NCBI RefSeq assembly: GCF_000507145.1 | Contig: NZ_AYTO01000039.1 | Span: 62,001-126,000 of the forward strand | Direction of reading: 5' to 3' | Source: Bacillus tequilensis KCTC 13622 | GTDB taxonomy: Bacteria > Bacillota > Bacilli > Bacillales > Bacillaceae | DNA: 64,000 nt | Shown: positions 8,931 through 16,488 of the stretch, piece by piece | How the letters are laid out: every line of letters begins with the position of its first letter | Numbering within the stretch: position 1 is the stretch's first letter | Notes under the pieces: generated by a model | What the model was told of the DNA's origin: nothing | The model's input: the letters and a program-made list of their open reading frames with translations, nothing else | Databases searched by the model: none | Position numbers and translations under genes: made by a program

Positions 8931-8950
8931 AGGAGCCTCTCCTTTTTTAG
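8931..8950 (+). terminator. Terminator of yfjR
   Basis: AAAGGAG-cct-CTCCTTTTTT immediately after the yfjR stop, directly next to the IS3-type terminal sequence at 8954. Confidence 0.8.
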
Positions 8951-8953
8951 GAG

Positions 8954-9080
8954 TGACCCCTGTCAGGTAGACAGTGTTAAAAAGGCACTAAGCAGCCTGA
9001 GTCCTGTATTGATATGAGCTCAGGTTGTTTAACTTCTTTTGGAATCGTTGATGGTTGTAAAAATGAATATATTTACATAC
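8954..9080 (-). mobile_element. IS3-family insertion sequence remnant (right end and transposase C-terminus)
   Basis: The stretch begins with TGACCCCTGTCAGGTAGACA, which has the look of an IS3/IS150-type terminal inverted repeat. On the minus strand, 8988-9080 encodes a 30-residue tail with KYIHFYNHQRFQKKLN followed by SYQYRTQAA and a stop, the hallmark C-terminus of IS3-family OrfB (DDE) transposases. Homology stops abruptly at about 9080; the rest of the element is gone. It marks the left boundary of an AT-rich insert absent from my memory of the 168 yfjR-pdaA junction. Confidence 0.85.
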
Positions 9081-9162
9081 TGCTAACCCATCCCATCATT
9101 GAGATGAAGATCAACAATTTTTTTCTTAAAGTGAATATCTAAGTTTTCCTTATTTTCCTTAT

Positions 9163-9199
9163 AAAAAAATCCCCTCCATAGGTCTACTATGAGGGGGAT
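9163..9199 (-). terminator. Terminator of the secreted-protein gene at 9270-10004
   Basis: Minus-strand imperfect stem CCCCCTCATAG / TATGGAGGGG followed by ATTTTTTT. The gap 9081-9269 otherwise holds nothing recognisable. Confidence 0.75.
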
Positions 9200-9269
9200 C
9201 ATATCATATGAGAAGGGCATTTTGGGCGAGGGTATTACTTTTACCTTCCTCTATAAAAGATCTATCATA

Positions 9270-10004
9270 CTATTTTTTAGTAAAAACAAAAGAATAGTAT
9301 CCATCAGCTTCTCCAGTTTTCAACTTAATTGCTGATCTTCCGTAGGCTGATTTGCTACTGATTTTACCATGCATTGTAGAATACTGCGTTAAGGTACCTG
9401 TAGACTTTCTTTTGTATGGTTTAAAAGCTATATATCCTGATTGACCTTTTTTTATTGTAAAGGAATATGTACTAGAACTAGATTTTGCTGACGTAAAATT
9501 AAAACTAGCACCATAGTTTATAGCTTTAATTTCAGATGAAGCATTAACACTGTAAGACTTAGATACAGTAGCTTGCCATTGTTTATCTACTCTACACGAT
9601 GATGAAGTACACTTAATTGATGCTGAAACTTTAATAGGATCTCCATAATATTTAGTGGCTGATTTCTCTTTATAATGCCAAGTTCTAATATCAACGTCAG
9701 CATAGGCATTAAATTCTGGCTCGACGTTATTTTCCTCAGAAACAACAAACTCATTCTCTAAATCTTCGTTTTCTGTTGTTTTAGTCGCTTTTTCATATTC
9801 CTCTTTTGAAACAGGTACAAGACCATTTTCGGTCGCTTTGAATGGTGCAATTACTGCATTTTGTTCCTCATCATAAAATTTCTCAACATTTGAATCAGAT
9901 AGATTGATAGTATTTTGCTCAGCTGCAAATCCTTTCGTAGGATTTCCAAAAATCATCAAACATACCACACAAACAGCAATCAAAAATGCAACTTTCTTTT
10001 TCAT
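9270..10004 (-). CDS. Secreted protein of unknown function with acidic pro-like region and basic C-terminal domain
   Basis: 244 residues; not recognised. The signal peptide ends near GFA-AEQ (about residue 28). Residues 30-105 are acidic (EDLENEFVVSEENNVEPEF), then the character changes to a lysine/serine/threonine-rich, probably all-beta C-terminal domain (about 108-244) with one close Cys pair, KCTSSSCR, that could form a disulfide, and alternating Ser/Thr strands such as TSAKSSSSTYSFTIKKGQSG. The start is the ATG at 10004 behind AAGGAGG; an in-frame GTG at 10010 lies inside that site. It lies 72 bases downstream of a membrane-anchored gene on the same strand, and base composition is clearly more AT-rich than the neighbours. 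A processed extracellular toxin or antimicrobial is possible, but that is inference only. Confidence 0.7.
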   Translation of the reverse strand: MKKKVAFLIAVCVVCLMIFGNPTKGFAAEQNTINLSDSNVEKFYDEEQNAVIAPFKATENGLVPVSKEEYEKATKTTENEDLENEFVVSEENNVEPEFNAYADVDIRTWHYKEKSATKYYGDPIKVSASIKCTSSSCRVDKQWQATVSKSYSVNASSEIKAINYGASFNFTSAKSSSSTYSFTIKKGQSGYIAFKPYKRKSTGTLTQYSTMHGKISSKSAYGRSAIKLKTGEADGYYSFVFTKK

Positions 10005-10076
10005 ATACACCCTCCTTATTTTAATAACACATTAAAAATGTTACCAAATAAGGGTTATTTTGTAAACCAAATATAA

Positions 10077-10577
10077 TCAATTTATACTAGGAATTAACAA
10101 ATAATATATTCCTGATTTCTTATCCACATGAGGAGTTACATTATCATCTGTCTGAGTTTCAATTTTTAGATTTTTTGTTTTCTTAACTCCTGCATATAAT
10201 TTATACTTTTTACCTGAATAAGACTTTACATCACCTGAAATATCAGCCTTATTATTCTTACTATCAATTACTATATCATTCCCGTTCTTTACCCACGTCA
10301 CTTTTTTATCTTTCCATGCCAATGTTCCTGTTCCTATACCCATTTGTTTATTTTTTTCAAATGTATATATCACAACTTTTTCATTATCAATTTCCTTTGT
10401 TTCATCTATAAAGTCAGTAATATAAGGTGATTCTTGTTTAGCATGCTGTAAGGCTTCCTGTTCAGTATTAAATTTTTTCACTGAATCAGGAGTTTCATTA
10501 TTTTGAATAAAATAAAAGCCAACTATGAAAATAATAGAGATGGCCAATAAACAAATGATGATCTTTTTCCCTTTCAT
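10077..10577 (-). CDS. Small membrane-anchored protein of unknown function
   Basis: 166 residues; not recognised. MKGKK is followed by one hydrophobic helix (about 6-24) and a hydrophilic, lysine/asparagine-rich extracellular part. Residues 36-75 (EQEALQHAKQESPYITDFI) look like a small alpha/beta fold, while the remainder is strand-rich. No lipobox Cys. The ATG follows GGAGG at nine bases. It precedes the secreted-protein gene at 9270-10004 on the same strand and shares its AT-richness, so the two were probably acquired together; it could act as immunity protein, chaperone or receptor for the secreted partner (inference). Confidence 0.68.
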   Translation of the reverse strand: MKGKKIIICLLAISIIFIVGFYFIQNNETPDSVKKFNTEQEALQHAKQESPYITDFIDETKEIDNEKVVIYTFEKNKQMGIGTGTLAWKDKKVTWVKNGNDIVIDSKNNKADISGDVKSYSGKKYKLYAGVKKTKNLKIETQTDDNVTPHVDKKSGIYYLLIPSIN

Positions 10578-10736
10578 AACAATAGTCCTCCAATTTAGAA
10601 AATATGTTAGTTATTAGTATAACAATCTTAGAGTAATAAAATAAAGATCTTATTAAACTAATTACAAAATAGTCAGTCAACTCTTGTTACTAAAAAGTAT
10701 TCTAAAACACTAGTTAAAAACCCCTCTCTATGAGAA

Positions 10737-11140
10737 GGCTCAGACTGTCGAGAAAATCTCGACAGCCTTTATTTTCCCCTTAAAATATCCATTCCCCTGT
10801 AATAAAAGAAAGACTGAAAAGGACGGTGTCTTTCTCATGTTCCAAACAAGAAACTCTTCTCAAAACACAGCCGAGTTTGTTCTGCTTGACCAACTCGTCG
10901 AAGAGGATCACCCGCTTCGAAAAATTGATCAATACAGTGAAAACAAAGGCCGTCCCTCACTTGAGCCGCTTATTTTATTTAAAAAGAAAAGAAAAAATAG
11001 AGCGAAGCTTGCAGATTCAAAACAACTGCATGGGCTTCGCTATTGCAGATTGAGGGGAAAACGAAATGTGAGTGAACAAGTCTTCTCACAGACGCATGCC
11101 CGACAAAGCTTGTAGAAAAAACATCGTTTTTTCTACAAGC
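10737..11140 (+). mobile_element. IS1182-family element, internally deleted remnant
   Basis: The left part has a terminator-like hairpin (CTGTCGAGA / TCTCGACAG, 10745-10765, then TTTATTTT), as often seen ahead of IS1182-type transposase genes. The middle is the truncated transposase frame at 10837-11115. The right part has a perfect 15-base hairpin, 11108-11122 with 11126-11140. Exact ends could not be fixed because no target-site duplication was identified. Confidence 0.75.
10837..11115 (+). pseudogene. IS1182-family transposase, N- and C-terminal fragments joined by internal deletions
   Basis: 92 residues remain of a family usually about 450-500 long. The start MFQTRNSSQNTAEFVLLDQL and the GRPSLEPLILF segment are the N-terminus of IS1182 transposases. 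From about residue 50 the frame jumps to HGLRYCRLRGKRNVSEQV, the conserved C-terminal signature, then ends at a stop. The DDE catalytic core is missing, so it cannot be active. The frame is still open, showing that the deletions were in frame or recent. Confidence 0.85.
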
Positions 11141-11145
11141 CGAAG

Positions 11146-11176
11146 AAGCCTCTCCATTTCAAGAGAGGCTCTTCTC
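11146..11176 (-). terminator. Terminator of pdaA
   Basis: Minus-strand GAGCCTCTC-ttgaaatg-GAGAGGCTTC starting a few bases past the pdaA stop; the trailing tract TTCTTC is a weak T run. Confidence 0.6.
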
Positions 11177-11177
11177 G

Positions 11178-11969
11178 TTATAAAGACGGCAGCTTCATTT
11201 CTTTCTCAAACATCAGATCATCAAGGCTTTTAAAAGTGTAGCCGTGTTTTTTCAGGTCTGTAATCGCGTCATCCAGTGCTTCGGCATTGTCCCTTGATAC
11301 GGTATGAAGCAGGTAAATGGCTCCTGGGTGGGCCTGCTTGATCATATGATCGTAAGCGTATTTCTTCCCCTTTTGGTTGTTGATCTTCCAATCAACAAAA
11401 GCGACCGACCAGAAAACGGTTTGGTAGCCGAGGCGTTTCGTTTCTTTCAGCACATACTCACTGAACACGCCGCGCGGCGGCCGCAAATACAGGTTGTCCT
11501 GCTTTCCCGTAATTTTGTAAACCTCTTCGTTGACTGAATCAAGCTCGTCTTGAATCTGGTCAGCTGTTTTTGTTGTCAGATCCGGATGGTGAAAGGAATG
11601 GTTGCCGATAATATGGCCTTCATCTGACATTCGTTTGATCAGCTGAGGCTGGTCCTTTACGAAATGCCCGGTGACAAAAAACGTTCCTGTTACGCGATGC
11701 TTTTTTAAGACATCAAGCACTTTTGGCGTATAGCCATTTTCATAGCCGTTATCAAACGTTAAGTAAATCGTTTTTTCTTTTGTATTCCCTAAATAAAACG
11801 CGTCGTATTTTTCAATTAAACTGTTCAGCTGCTTTCCGGCATCTGGCGGCTGATGATTGACACTTCGTTTAAAGCCCCAATTGATCGGCTCATTCGGCAC
11901 CGCTTCCGCTTGCGCCGCGCCTCCGGCAAACAAGACGGCGGCACAGCATATTGAACACATCCACTTCAT
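11178..11969 (-). CDS. pdaA: Polysaccharide deacetylase PdaA (muramic-lactam formation in spore cortex)
   Basis: 263 residues with a signal peptide (about 1-23). A carbohydrate esterase 4 domain is visible: YLTFDNGYENGY (about 68-79) with the metal-site Asp-Asn, HIIGNHSFHHPDL (about 115-127) with the His pair, and LRPPRG near 161. PdaA deacetylates N-acetylmuramic acid so that muramic delta-lactam can form in spore peptidoglycan, which is required for germination. It is sigma-G-dependent in B. subtilis. The right-hand border of the island described at 8954-11140 ends just downstream of it. Confidence 0.94.
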   Translation of the reverse strand: MKWMCSICCAAVLFAGGAAQAEAVPNEPINWGFKRSVNHQPPDAGKQLNSLIEKYDAFYLGNTKEKTIYLTFDNGYENGYTPKVLDVLKKHRVTGTFFVTGHFVKDQPQLIKRMSDEGHIIGNHSFHHPDLTTKTADQIQDELDSVNEEVYKITGKQDNLYLRPPRGVFSEYVLKETKRLGYQTVFWSVAFVDWKINNQKGKKYAYDHMIKQAHPGAIYLLHTVSRDNAEALDDAITDLKKHGYTFKSLDDLMFEKEMKLPSL

Positions 11970-12048
11970 GGCCAGCGCTCCTTCTGCATTTTTTTCTTAT
12001 TTTACAGATAGGAGCTTTGTTTTATACTGTTGCTTTATGCCAATATAA

Positions 12049-12071
12049 AAAACCGCGGCGGACGCGGTTTT
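12049..12071 (-). terminator. Terminator overlapping the yfjT stop codon
   Basis: AAAACCGCG-gcgga-CGCGGTTTT; the minus-strand stem begins within the yfjT stop codon (TAA) and is followed by TTTATA. Confidence 0.85.
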
Positions 12072-12255
12072 ATTCCCAATCTTTTTTAAAGCGTTCGTAT
12101 TTGGCTTCCAGATCATCAAGCATGCTGATGAGCCTGTCTATATCTTCAACGTCGGTTGCTTCAGGGTCTAATGAATCGATGACGTTCATAAACATGTCAA
12201 GTCTGTTCTTTAAATAATCAATCTGCTGATCTTTATTGTTTACGGCGTTCCCCAT
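12070..12255 (-). CDS. yfjT: YfjT, small conserved helical protein
   Basis: 61 residues, strongly acidic and predicted helical, with a heptad-like pattern (DQQIDYLKNRLDMFMNVIDS) and no Cys or membrane segment. Size and position match YfjT, a small protein conserved in Bacillus with no known function. The ATG at 12255 follows GGAGGAACACA. Lies downstream of the divergent yfkA start and upstream of pdaA, from which it is separated by its own terminator. Confidence 0.83.
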   Translation of the reverse strand: MGNAVNNKDQQIDYLKNRLDMFMNVIDSLDPEATDVEDIDRLISMLDDLEAKYERFKKDWE

Positions 12256-12399
12256 TGTGTTCCTCCATTCATTTTTTATTATGGTAGCTCATTTTTTGCC
12301 GTTTTTCAATTACTCCGCTACTTGCGAACTTGTTAAATCAGGTCTAAAATTAACTGTTGGCAGCGTTAGTATGCCCATTTATAAAGGAGTTAGATAGTC

Positions 12400-13521
12400 A
12401 TGACACAAAACACGAAGCTGCGGCCGATTACACCCGAGTTTGACCCTTGGGAAGCCTATATGGATGTTGACCAGTATGGAGACATGCAGCTGACAAACGT
12501 TGAATTCACAACGACGACACTGTGCAATATGAGATGCGAGCATTGCGCTGTAGGCTATACATTGCAGCCTAAAGACCCGAATGCTCTGCCAATAGATCTT
12601 CTGTTAAAACGGCTGGAGGAAATTCCGCGCCTCAGATCCATCAGCATTACAGGCGGAGAGCCGATGCTTTCGTTAAAATCAGTAAAGGAATATGTCGTGC
12701 CGTTATTGAAATACGCCCACGAACGCGGTGTGCGGACACAAATCAATTCCAACCTGACTCTTGATATTGAACGATACGAATGGATTATTCCGTATCTTGA
12801 TGTCCTGCATATTTCTCACAACTGGGGCACAGTTGAGGATTTTGCCGAGATTGGCTTTGCCATGATGGACAGAAAACCGACCTTCGAGCAGCGCGCGCGC
12901 TATTTTGAAAAAATGATCGAAAACAGCCGCACGCTCGTGGATGCCGGGGTAATGGTATCTGCGGAAACGATGCTGAATAAACGAACACTTCCGCATATTG
13001 AGCATATTCACCGCCAAATCACAGAAGATATGAAATGTCAGCGTCACGAAGTTCATCCGATGTATCCGAGCGATTTCGCGAGCGCTCTTGATTCTCTCAG
13101 CCTCAAAGAGATGAGACAGGCCATTCACCGCTTGCTGGATATTCGTGATGAAAAGACGTGGATGCTGTTCGGAACACTGCCGTTTTATGCCTGCAGTTCG
13201 GACGAAGAGGATCAAAAGCTGCTTCGCCGGCTTCGCGCGGCGAAAAACGTCACAGTGAGAAATGACCCTGACGGCCGTTCCCGACTGAATGTGAATATTT
13301 TTGACGGAAACATTATCGTGACCGATTTTGGCGATACACCGCCGCTTGGCAATATTCAGACGGACAGCCTCCCTTCCGCCTATGAAAAATGGAGAGAGAC
13401 GAAGCTTGCGAAAGAGCTGAATTGCCACTGCCCGAATGTCCGATGCCTCGGGCCGAATGTTCTTGTCAAAAACAGTTATTATCAGGATACGGATTTCACA
13501 AAACGTCAAGCCAGGAGTTAG
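12400..13521 (+). CDS. yfkA: Radical SAM protein YfkA(B)
   Basis: 373 residues. The CX3CX2C cluster appears as CNMRCEHC (about 45-52), binding the 4Fe-4S centre used for S-adenosylmethionine cleavage, followed by the SITGGEPML loop (about 84-92). A C-terminal Cys-rich tail, NCHCPNVRCLGPN (about 346-358), could hold an auxiliary cluster. Substrate unknown. In 168 the locus was once annotated as two genes, yfkA and yfkB; here the frame is continuous. AAAGGAG precedes the ATG, and the stop codon abuts the yfkC start, indicating an operon. Confidence 0.9.
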   Translation: MTQNTKLRPITPEFDPWEAYMDVDQYGDMQLTNVEFTTTTLCNMRCEHCAVGYTLQPKDPNALPIDLLLKRLEEIPRLRSISITGGEPMLSLKSVKEYVVPLLKYAHERGVRTQINSNLTLDIERYEWIIPYLDVLHISHNWGTVEDFAEIGFAMMDRKPTFEQRARYFEKMIENSRTLVDAGVMVSAETMLNKRTLPHIEHIHRQITEDMKCQRHEVHPMYPSDFASALDSLSLKEMRQAIHRLLDIRDEKTWMLFGTLPFYACSSDEEDQKLLRRLRAAKNVTVRNDPDGRSRLNVNIFDGNIIVTDFGDTPPLGNIQTDSLPSAYEKWRETKLAKELNCHCPNVRCLGPNVLVKNSYYQDTDFTKRQARS

Positions 13522-14364
13522 ATGTGGATGAAAGAAACACTTACGGAGATTTTCCAGAATAAAATCGTCGATATTCTCCTCGTTGCCGTTATCCTTTGGA
13601 TCGGGGTTTTTATCATTAACCGGCTGGTACAGCTGTTTTTTAAACGGACGGACTTTATTGAAGAAAAAAAGGAACAAACGATTGAAAGCTTGGTCCGTTC
13701 TGTCACCCAGTATACGGCGACGATTGGTTTTATCTTTTATGTTATTTCTTTATTTGTGCATGATTTCGGCAAGATATTAGCCGGGGCGGGCGTAGCAGGT
13801 ATCGTCATCGGCTTTGGCGCCCAATCTCTGATTAAGGATGTGCTGGCAGGTGTGTTCTTAATTTATGAACGTCAGCTGCACAAAGGCGATTATGTCACCG
13901 TCAACAATTTGTTTAACGGGACAGTGGAGGAAATCGGCCTTCGCTCTCTGCAAATCCGGGAATGGAGCGGGAAGCTGCTTACCATCAGCAACGGTGAGGT
14001 CAGACAGATAGAAAATTATAATATCGATTTTATGAGGATCACCGAATCCTTTCTCATCAGCTTTAAAGAAGATCCCGACCGCGTGTACAGCGTATTGGAA
14101 GAGGCTTGTGACATGCTGAATGAAGAGCTTCGGGATTCATTGAAACGGGATGAATTCGGCAATCCGACAGAACCGTTTCAAATCCACGGCATCACCGCAT
14201 TGAATAAAATCAACCGCGGCGTCGAATTTACGGTTAAAGGCATGGTAAGAGATGAGGATTATTTCAGAGCCAGCCTTGCTGTGAGACGGGTTCTCGTTCG
14301 CCAGCTGTACCAAAACAATGTGCAAATGCTTGAGGAAGCGGTCCGAATCGAGAGAACCCAATAA
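13522..14364 (+). CDS. yfkC: MscS-family mechanosensitive ion channel
   Basis: 280 residues. Two or three hydrophobic helices fill about residues 14-100, the last carrying the glycine/alanine-rich pore pattern AGAGVAGIVIGFGAQSLI (about 89-106) typical of MscS. A soluble beta domain (about 107-175) and an alpha/beta vestibule follow. The family opens under membrane tension to release osmolytes. It starts at the base after the yfkA stop, so the two are co-transcribed. It ends within a long perfect palindrome shared with convergent yfkD. Confidence 0.9.
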   Translation: MWMKETLTEIFQNKIVDILLVAVILWIGVFIINRLVQLFFKRTDFIEEKKEQTIESLVRSVTQYTATIGFIFYVISLFVHDFGKILAGAGVAGIVIGFGAQSLIKDVLAGVFLIYERQLHKGDYVTVNNLFNGTVEEIGLRSLQIREWSGKLLTISNGEVRQIENYNIDFMRITESFLISFKEDPDRVYSVLEEACDMLNEELRDSLKRDEFGNPTEPFQIHGITALNKINRGVEFTVKGMVRDEDYFRASLAVRRVLVRQLYQNNVQMLEEAVRIERTQ

Positions 14365-14406
14365 ACAAAAAACTGATTCCGAGTCGGAATCAGTTTTTTG
14401 TTTATT
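14360..14406. terminator. Bidirectional terminator containing both yfkC and yfkD stop codons
   Basis: A perfect inverted repeat with 23-base arms (14360-14382 and 14384-14406) around one central base, with A runs on the left and T runs on the right. It works as a terminator on both strands. The yfkC stop (14362-14364) and the yfkD stop (14402-14404) both lie inside it. Confidence 0.93.
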
Positions 14407-15196
14407 TTGGCAGTGAGGAAAGCTGAAAGCCATATGTGACGTGGTCTTGAACTGGAATCCAGGCGCCGATCCCCTGTGATGTTACATTTTTCACGACAAG
14501 TTTTCGTTTATTCCCTTTCAGCACTAAGTACACTTCTCCGTATGTTACTTTTCCTTTTTCATTCACTGCCGGTGCGTATGCGTTTAGATAACCAAGTTTC
14601 TTAGGTGCGACTTTATAAATTTGATCCCGTTTTGTGCCCGCTCCGACGACCGTTTCAAATGCAAGCGGAAGGTTGGTTTTTTTCATTGCTTCCATCATCA
14701 TCATGCTTTTGACATCTTCAGCATTTGGAACCTTAGCCGTCAGGCCGCCCTTCACTTTGTACTGCTGTTCTTGAACATAATGCATTTCAGCTGTTTCTTT
14801 TCCGCCGCGGTTATCCGCGCGGTTTGTATTGATTTTTTTATACTCCCAATTCGCCACTGTTTCATTTGATTCATAGCCGAGCGCCCACTTCCCAAGAAAT
14901 ATTGTCGCCCGATAGCCCACCGCAAGCGGTGTGCCGGATATGTTAGATTCATTCAGCATTTTGATGAGATGAGGGTTTTCAATCTTCACCTCGGAATGCT
15001 CGAGCAATTCCTTCGCCAGCTTGCTCGGCTGAAGCATCGGCTGATCCTGTGAAGCGTTCGGATACGTGTTTTCCTTCGAAATGCTCGCGACAGAATTAGG
15101 AACCTTAAACTGCTTTTTCGCGTGGATGGGCTGAACGCCGAAAAAACTAAAGAATAACAACACAATAAGTGTGGAATGAAATAGCTTTTTCATCAT
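14402..15196 (-). CDS. yfkD: YfkD, exported protein of unknown function
   Basis: 264 residues with a clear signal peptide (MMKKLFHSTLIVLLFFSFFG, cleavage near residue 26). The mature part is lysine-rich and contains no Cys; the segment ATIFLGKWALGYESNETVANWEYKK is split here as AVGYRATIFLGKWALGYESN (about residues 96-115) and resembles a YfkD-family domain only known from Bacilli. It follows yfkE by 70 bases on the same strand, so the two probably form one transcript. No enzymatic motif seen. Confidence 0.82.
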   Translation of the reverse strand: MMKKLFHSTLIVLLFFSFFGVQPIHAKKQFKVPNSVASISKENTYPNASQDQPMLQPSKLAKELLEHSEVKIENPHLIKMLNESNISGTPLAVGYRATIFLGKWALGYESNETVANWEYKKINTNRADNRGGKETAEMHYVQEQQYKVKGGLTAKVPNAEDVKSMMMMEAMKKTNLPLAFETVVGAGTKRDQIYKVAPKKLGYLNAYAPAVNEKGKVTYGEVYLVLKGNKRKLVVKNVTSQGIGAWIPVQDHVTYGFQLSSLPK

Positions 15197-15266
15197 ATCA
15201 CTCTTTCTATGGCATTTTCCCTTAGTCTTTTCATCCCGCTTTGTTGTTATCCATCATTTTTTCAGG

Positions 15267-16322
15267 TTAAAGAAGGAAAAAGCCGATCGCGACAATCACA
15301 TATGCGGCAAGCAGTGTCGCCCCTTCAAACCAGTTGGAATCCCCGTCATTCGAAATCGCGATCATCAAGAGAACCGATGACACCATCGCCACAAGCTCCG
15401 GCAGTGTAAATACAAGCGGCATGCTTGTCGGAAAAAAGATAGAGCAGATCACAAGGACCGGTGCGACAAACATAGCAATTTGCAATGTGGAACCGACTGC
15501 GATTTCAACCGCAATGTCCATTTTATTTTTATAGGCCATGATGATGGCTGACGCGTGCTCCGCGGCATTTCCGACAATCGCAACGATAATAACCCCGATA
15601 AACAGCTCGCTCCAGCCGAACTGTTCAGCCACTGAATGGAACGTGTGGACCAGGTTTTCGGATATGTATGCCACGACAATCGTTGCCGCAAACAAAACAA
15701 TCGTCGCAACCTTCCCTGACCATTCCGGCTGCTCCTCTTCTTCATGCTGGACAGCATTGTTCGGCTGATAAACGCCGCGGTGGGTGACGAGTTTAAAATA
15801 CAGCGCCGCGACATATAACAGAATCATGATGATGCTGATGCCGATGCTTAAATTGAGCTTGCTCGCGTCTCCCATTCCAATAGAAAATACTTCGGGAATC
15901 ACGAAGGCGACAATGATGGCAAAAATCAAAAGCCCTGAATTATGGCGTGCGTCATGGATATTAAACTCCTGCCGCTTATATTTTAAACCGCCGATAAAAA
16001 ACGATAAGCCCGCGACAAGCAAGAGGTTTCCCAGCACTGAACCGGTTAAAGAGGCAAGCACGATTCCGGTCAGGCCTTCCTTTAATGCAAAAAGGGAAAT
16101 GATCAGCTCAACCGCATTCCCGAAGGTGGCGTTCAACAAACCGCCGATCCTCGGTCCTGCAATGATGGACAGTGATTCTGTCGCTCTTCCCATATAGCTT
16201 GCAAGCGCAATAATCGTTATGCAATAAACGGCAAAAAGAACCGCTGAAGGCCAGTGCATGAAACTGCCAATCACAGAAAGCGGAACACCCGCCGCCACTA
16301 AAATAAAAAAGATACGATTCAT
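15267..16322 (-). CDS. yfkE: Ca2+/H+ antiporter of the CAX family
   Basis: 351 residues with about eleven hydrophobic helices. Both signature repeats of the cation/Ca2+ exchanger superfamily are visible: FGNAVELIISLFAL (about 68-81) in the first half and VGNAAEHASAIIMAY (about 251-265) in the second; the Glu in each lines the cation path. An acidic cluster (HEEEEQPEW, about 192-200) sits in the central cytoplasmic loop. Known as ChaA/CaxP-type protein; exports Ca2+ in exchange for protons. Located upstream of yfkD on the same strand. Confidence 0.93.
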   Translation of the reverse strand: MNRIFFILVAAGVPLSVIGSFMHWPSAVLFAVYCITIIALASYMGRATESLSIIAGPRIGGLLNATFGNAVELIISLFALKEGLTGIVLASLTGSVLGNLLLVAGLSFFIGGLKYKRQEFNIHDARHNSGLLIFAIIVAFVIPEVFSIGMGDASKLNLSIGISIIMILLYVAALYFKLVTHRGVYQPNNAVQHEEEEQPEWSGKVATIVLFAATIVVAYISENLVHTFHSVAEQFGWSELFIGVIIVAIVGNAAEHASAIIMAYKNKMDIAVEIAVGSTLQIAMFVAPVLVICSIFFPTSMPLVFTLPELVAMVSSVLLMIAISNDGDSNWFEGATLLAAYVIVAIGFFLL

Positions 16323-16488
16323 GGTGATATGGCTCCTTTTTTATGACTTGTTTTATTTTATTCTTCACAAAAACCTTGATGATTACACGAGGGCAAATGT
16401 TCACCGTGATCTAGGCTTTTTTCAGGTTGCCGGCTTTTGGAAAACATTGTACGATCAACATAGATACCACATAAGGAGAACTGACACG

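Noticed and set aside
12703..13677. 324-codon open frame on the minus strand
   Set aside because: Lies antisense to the clear radical SAM gene yfkA and the start of yfkC, has no ribosome site and no recognisable domain.
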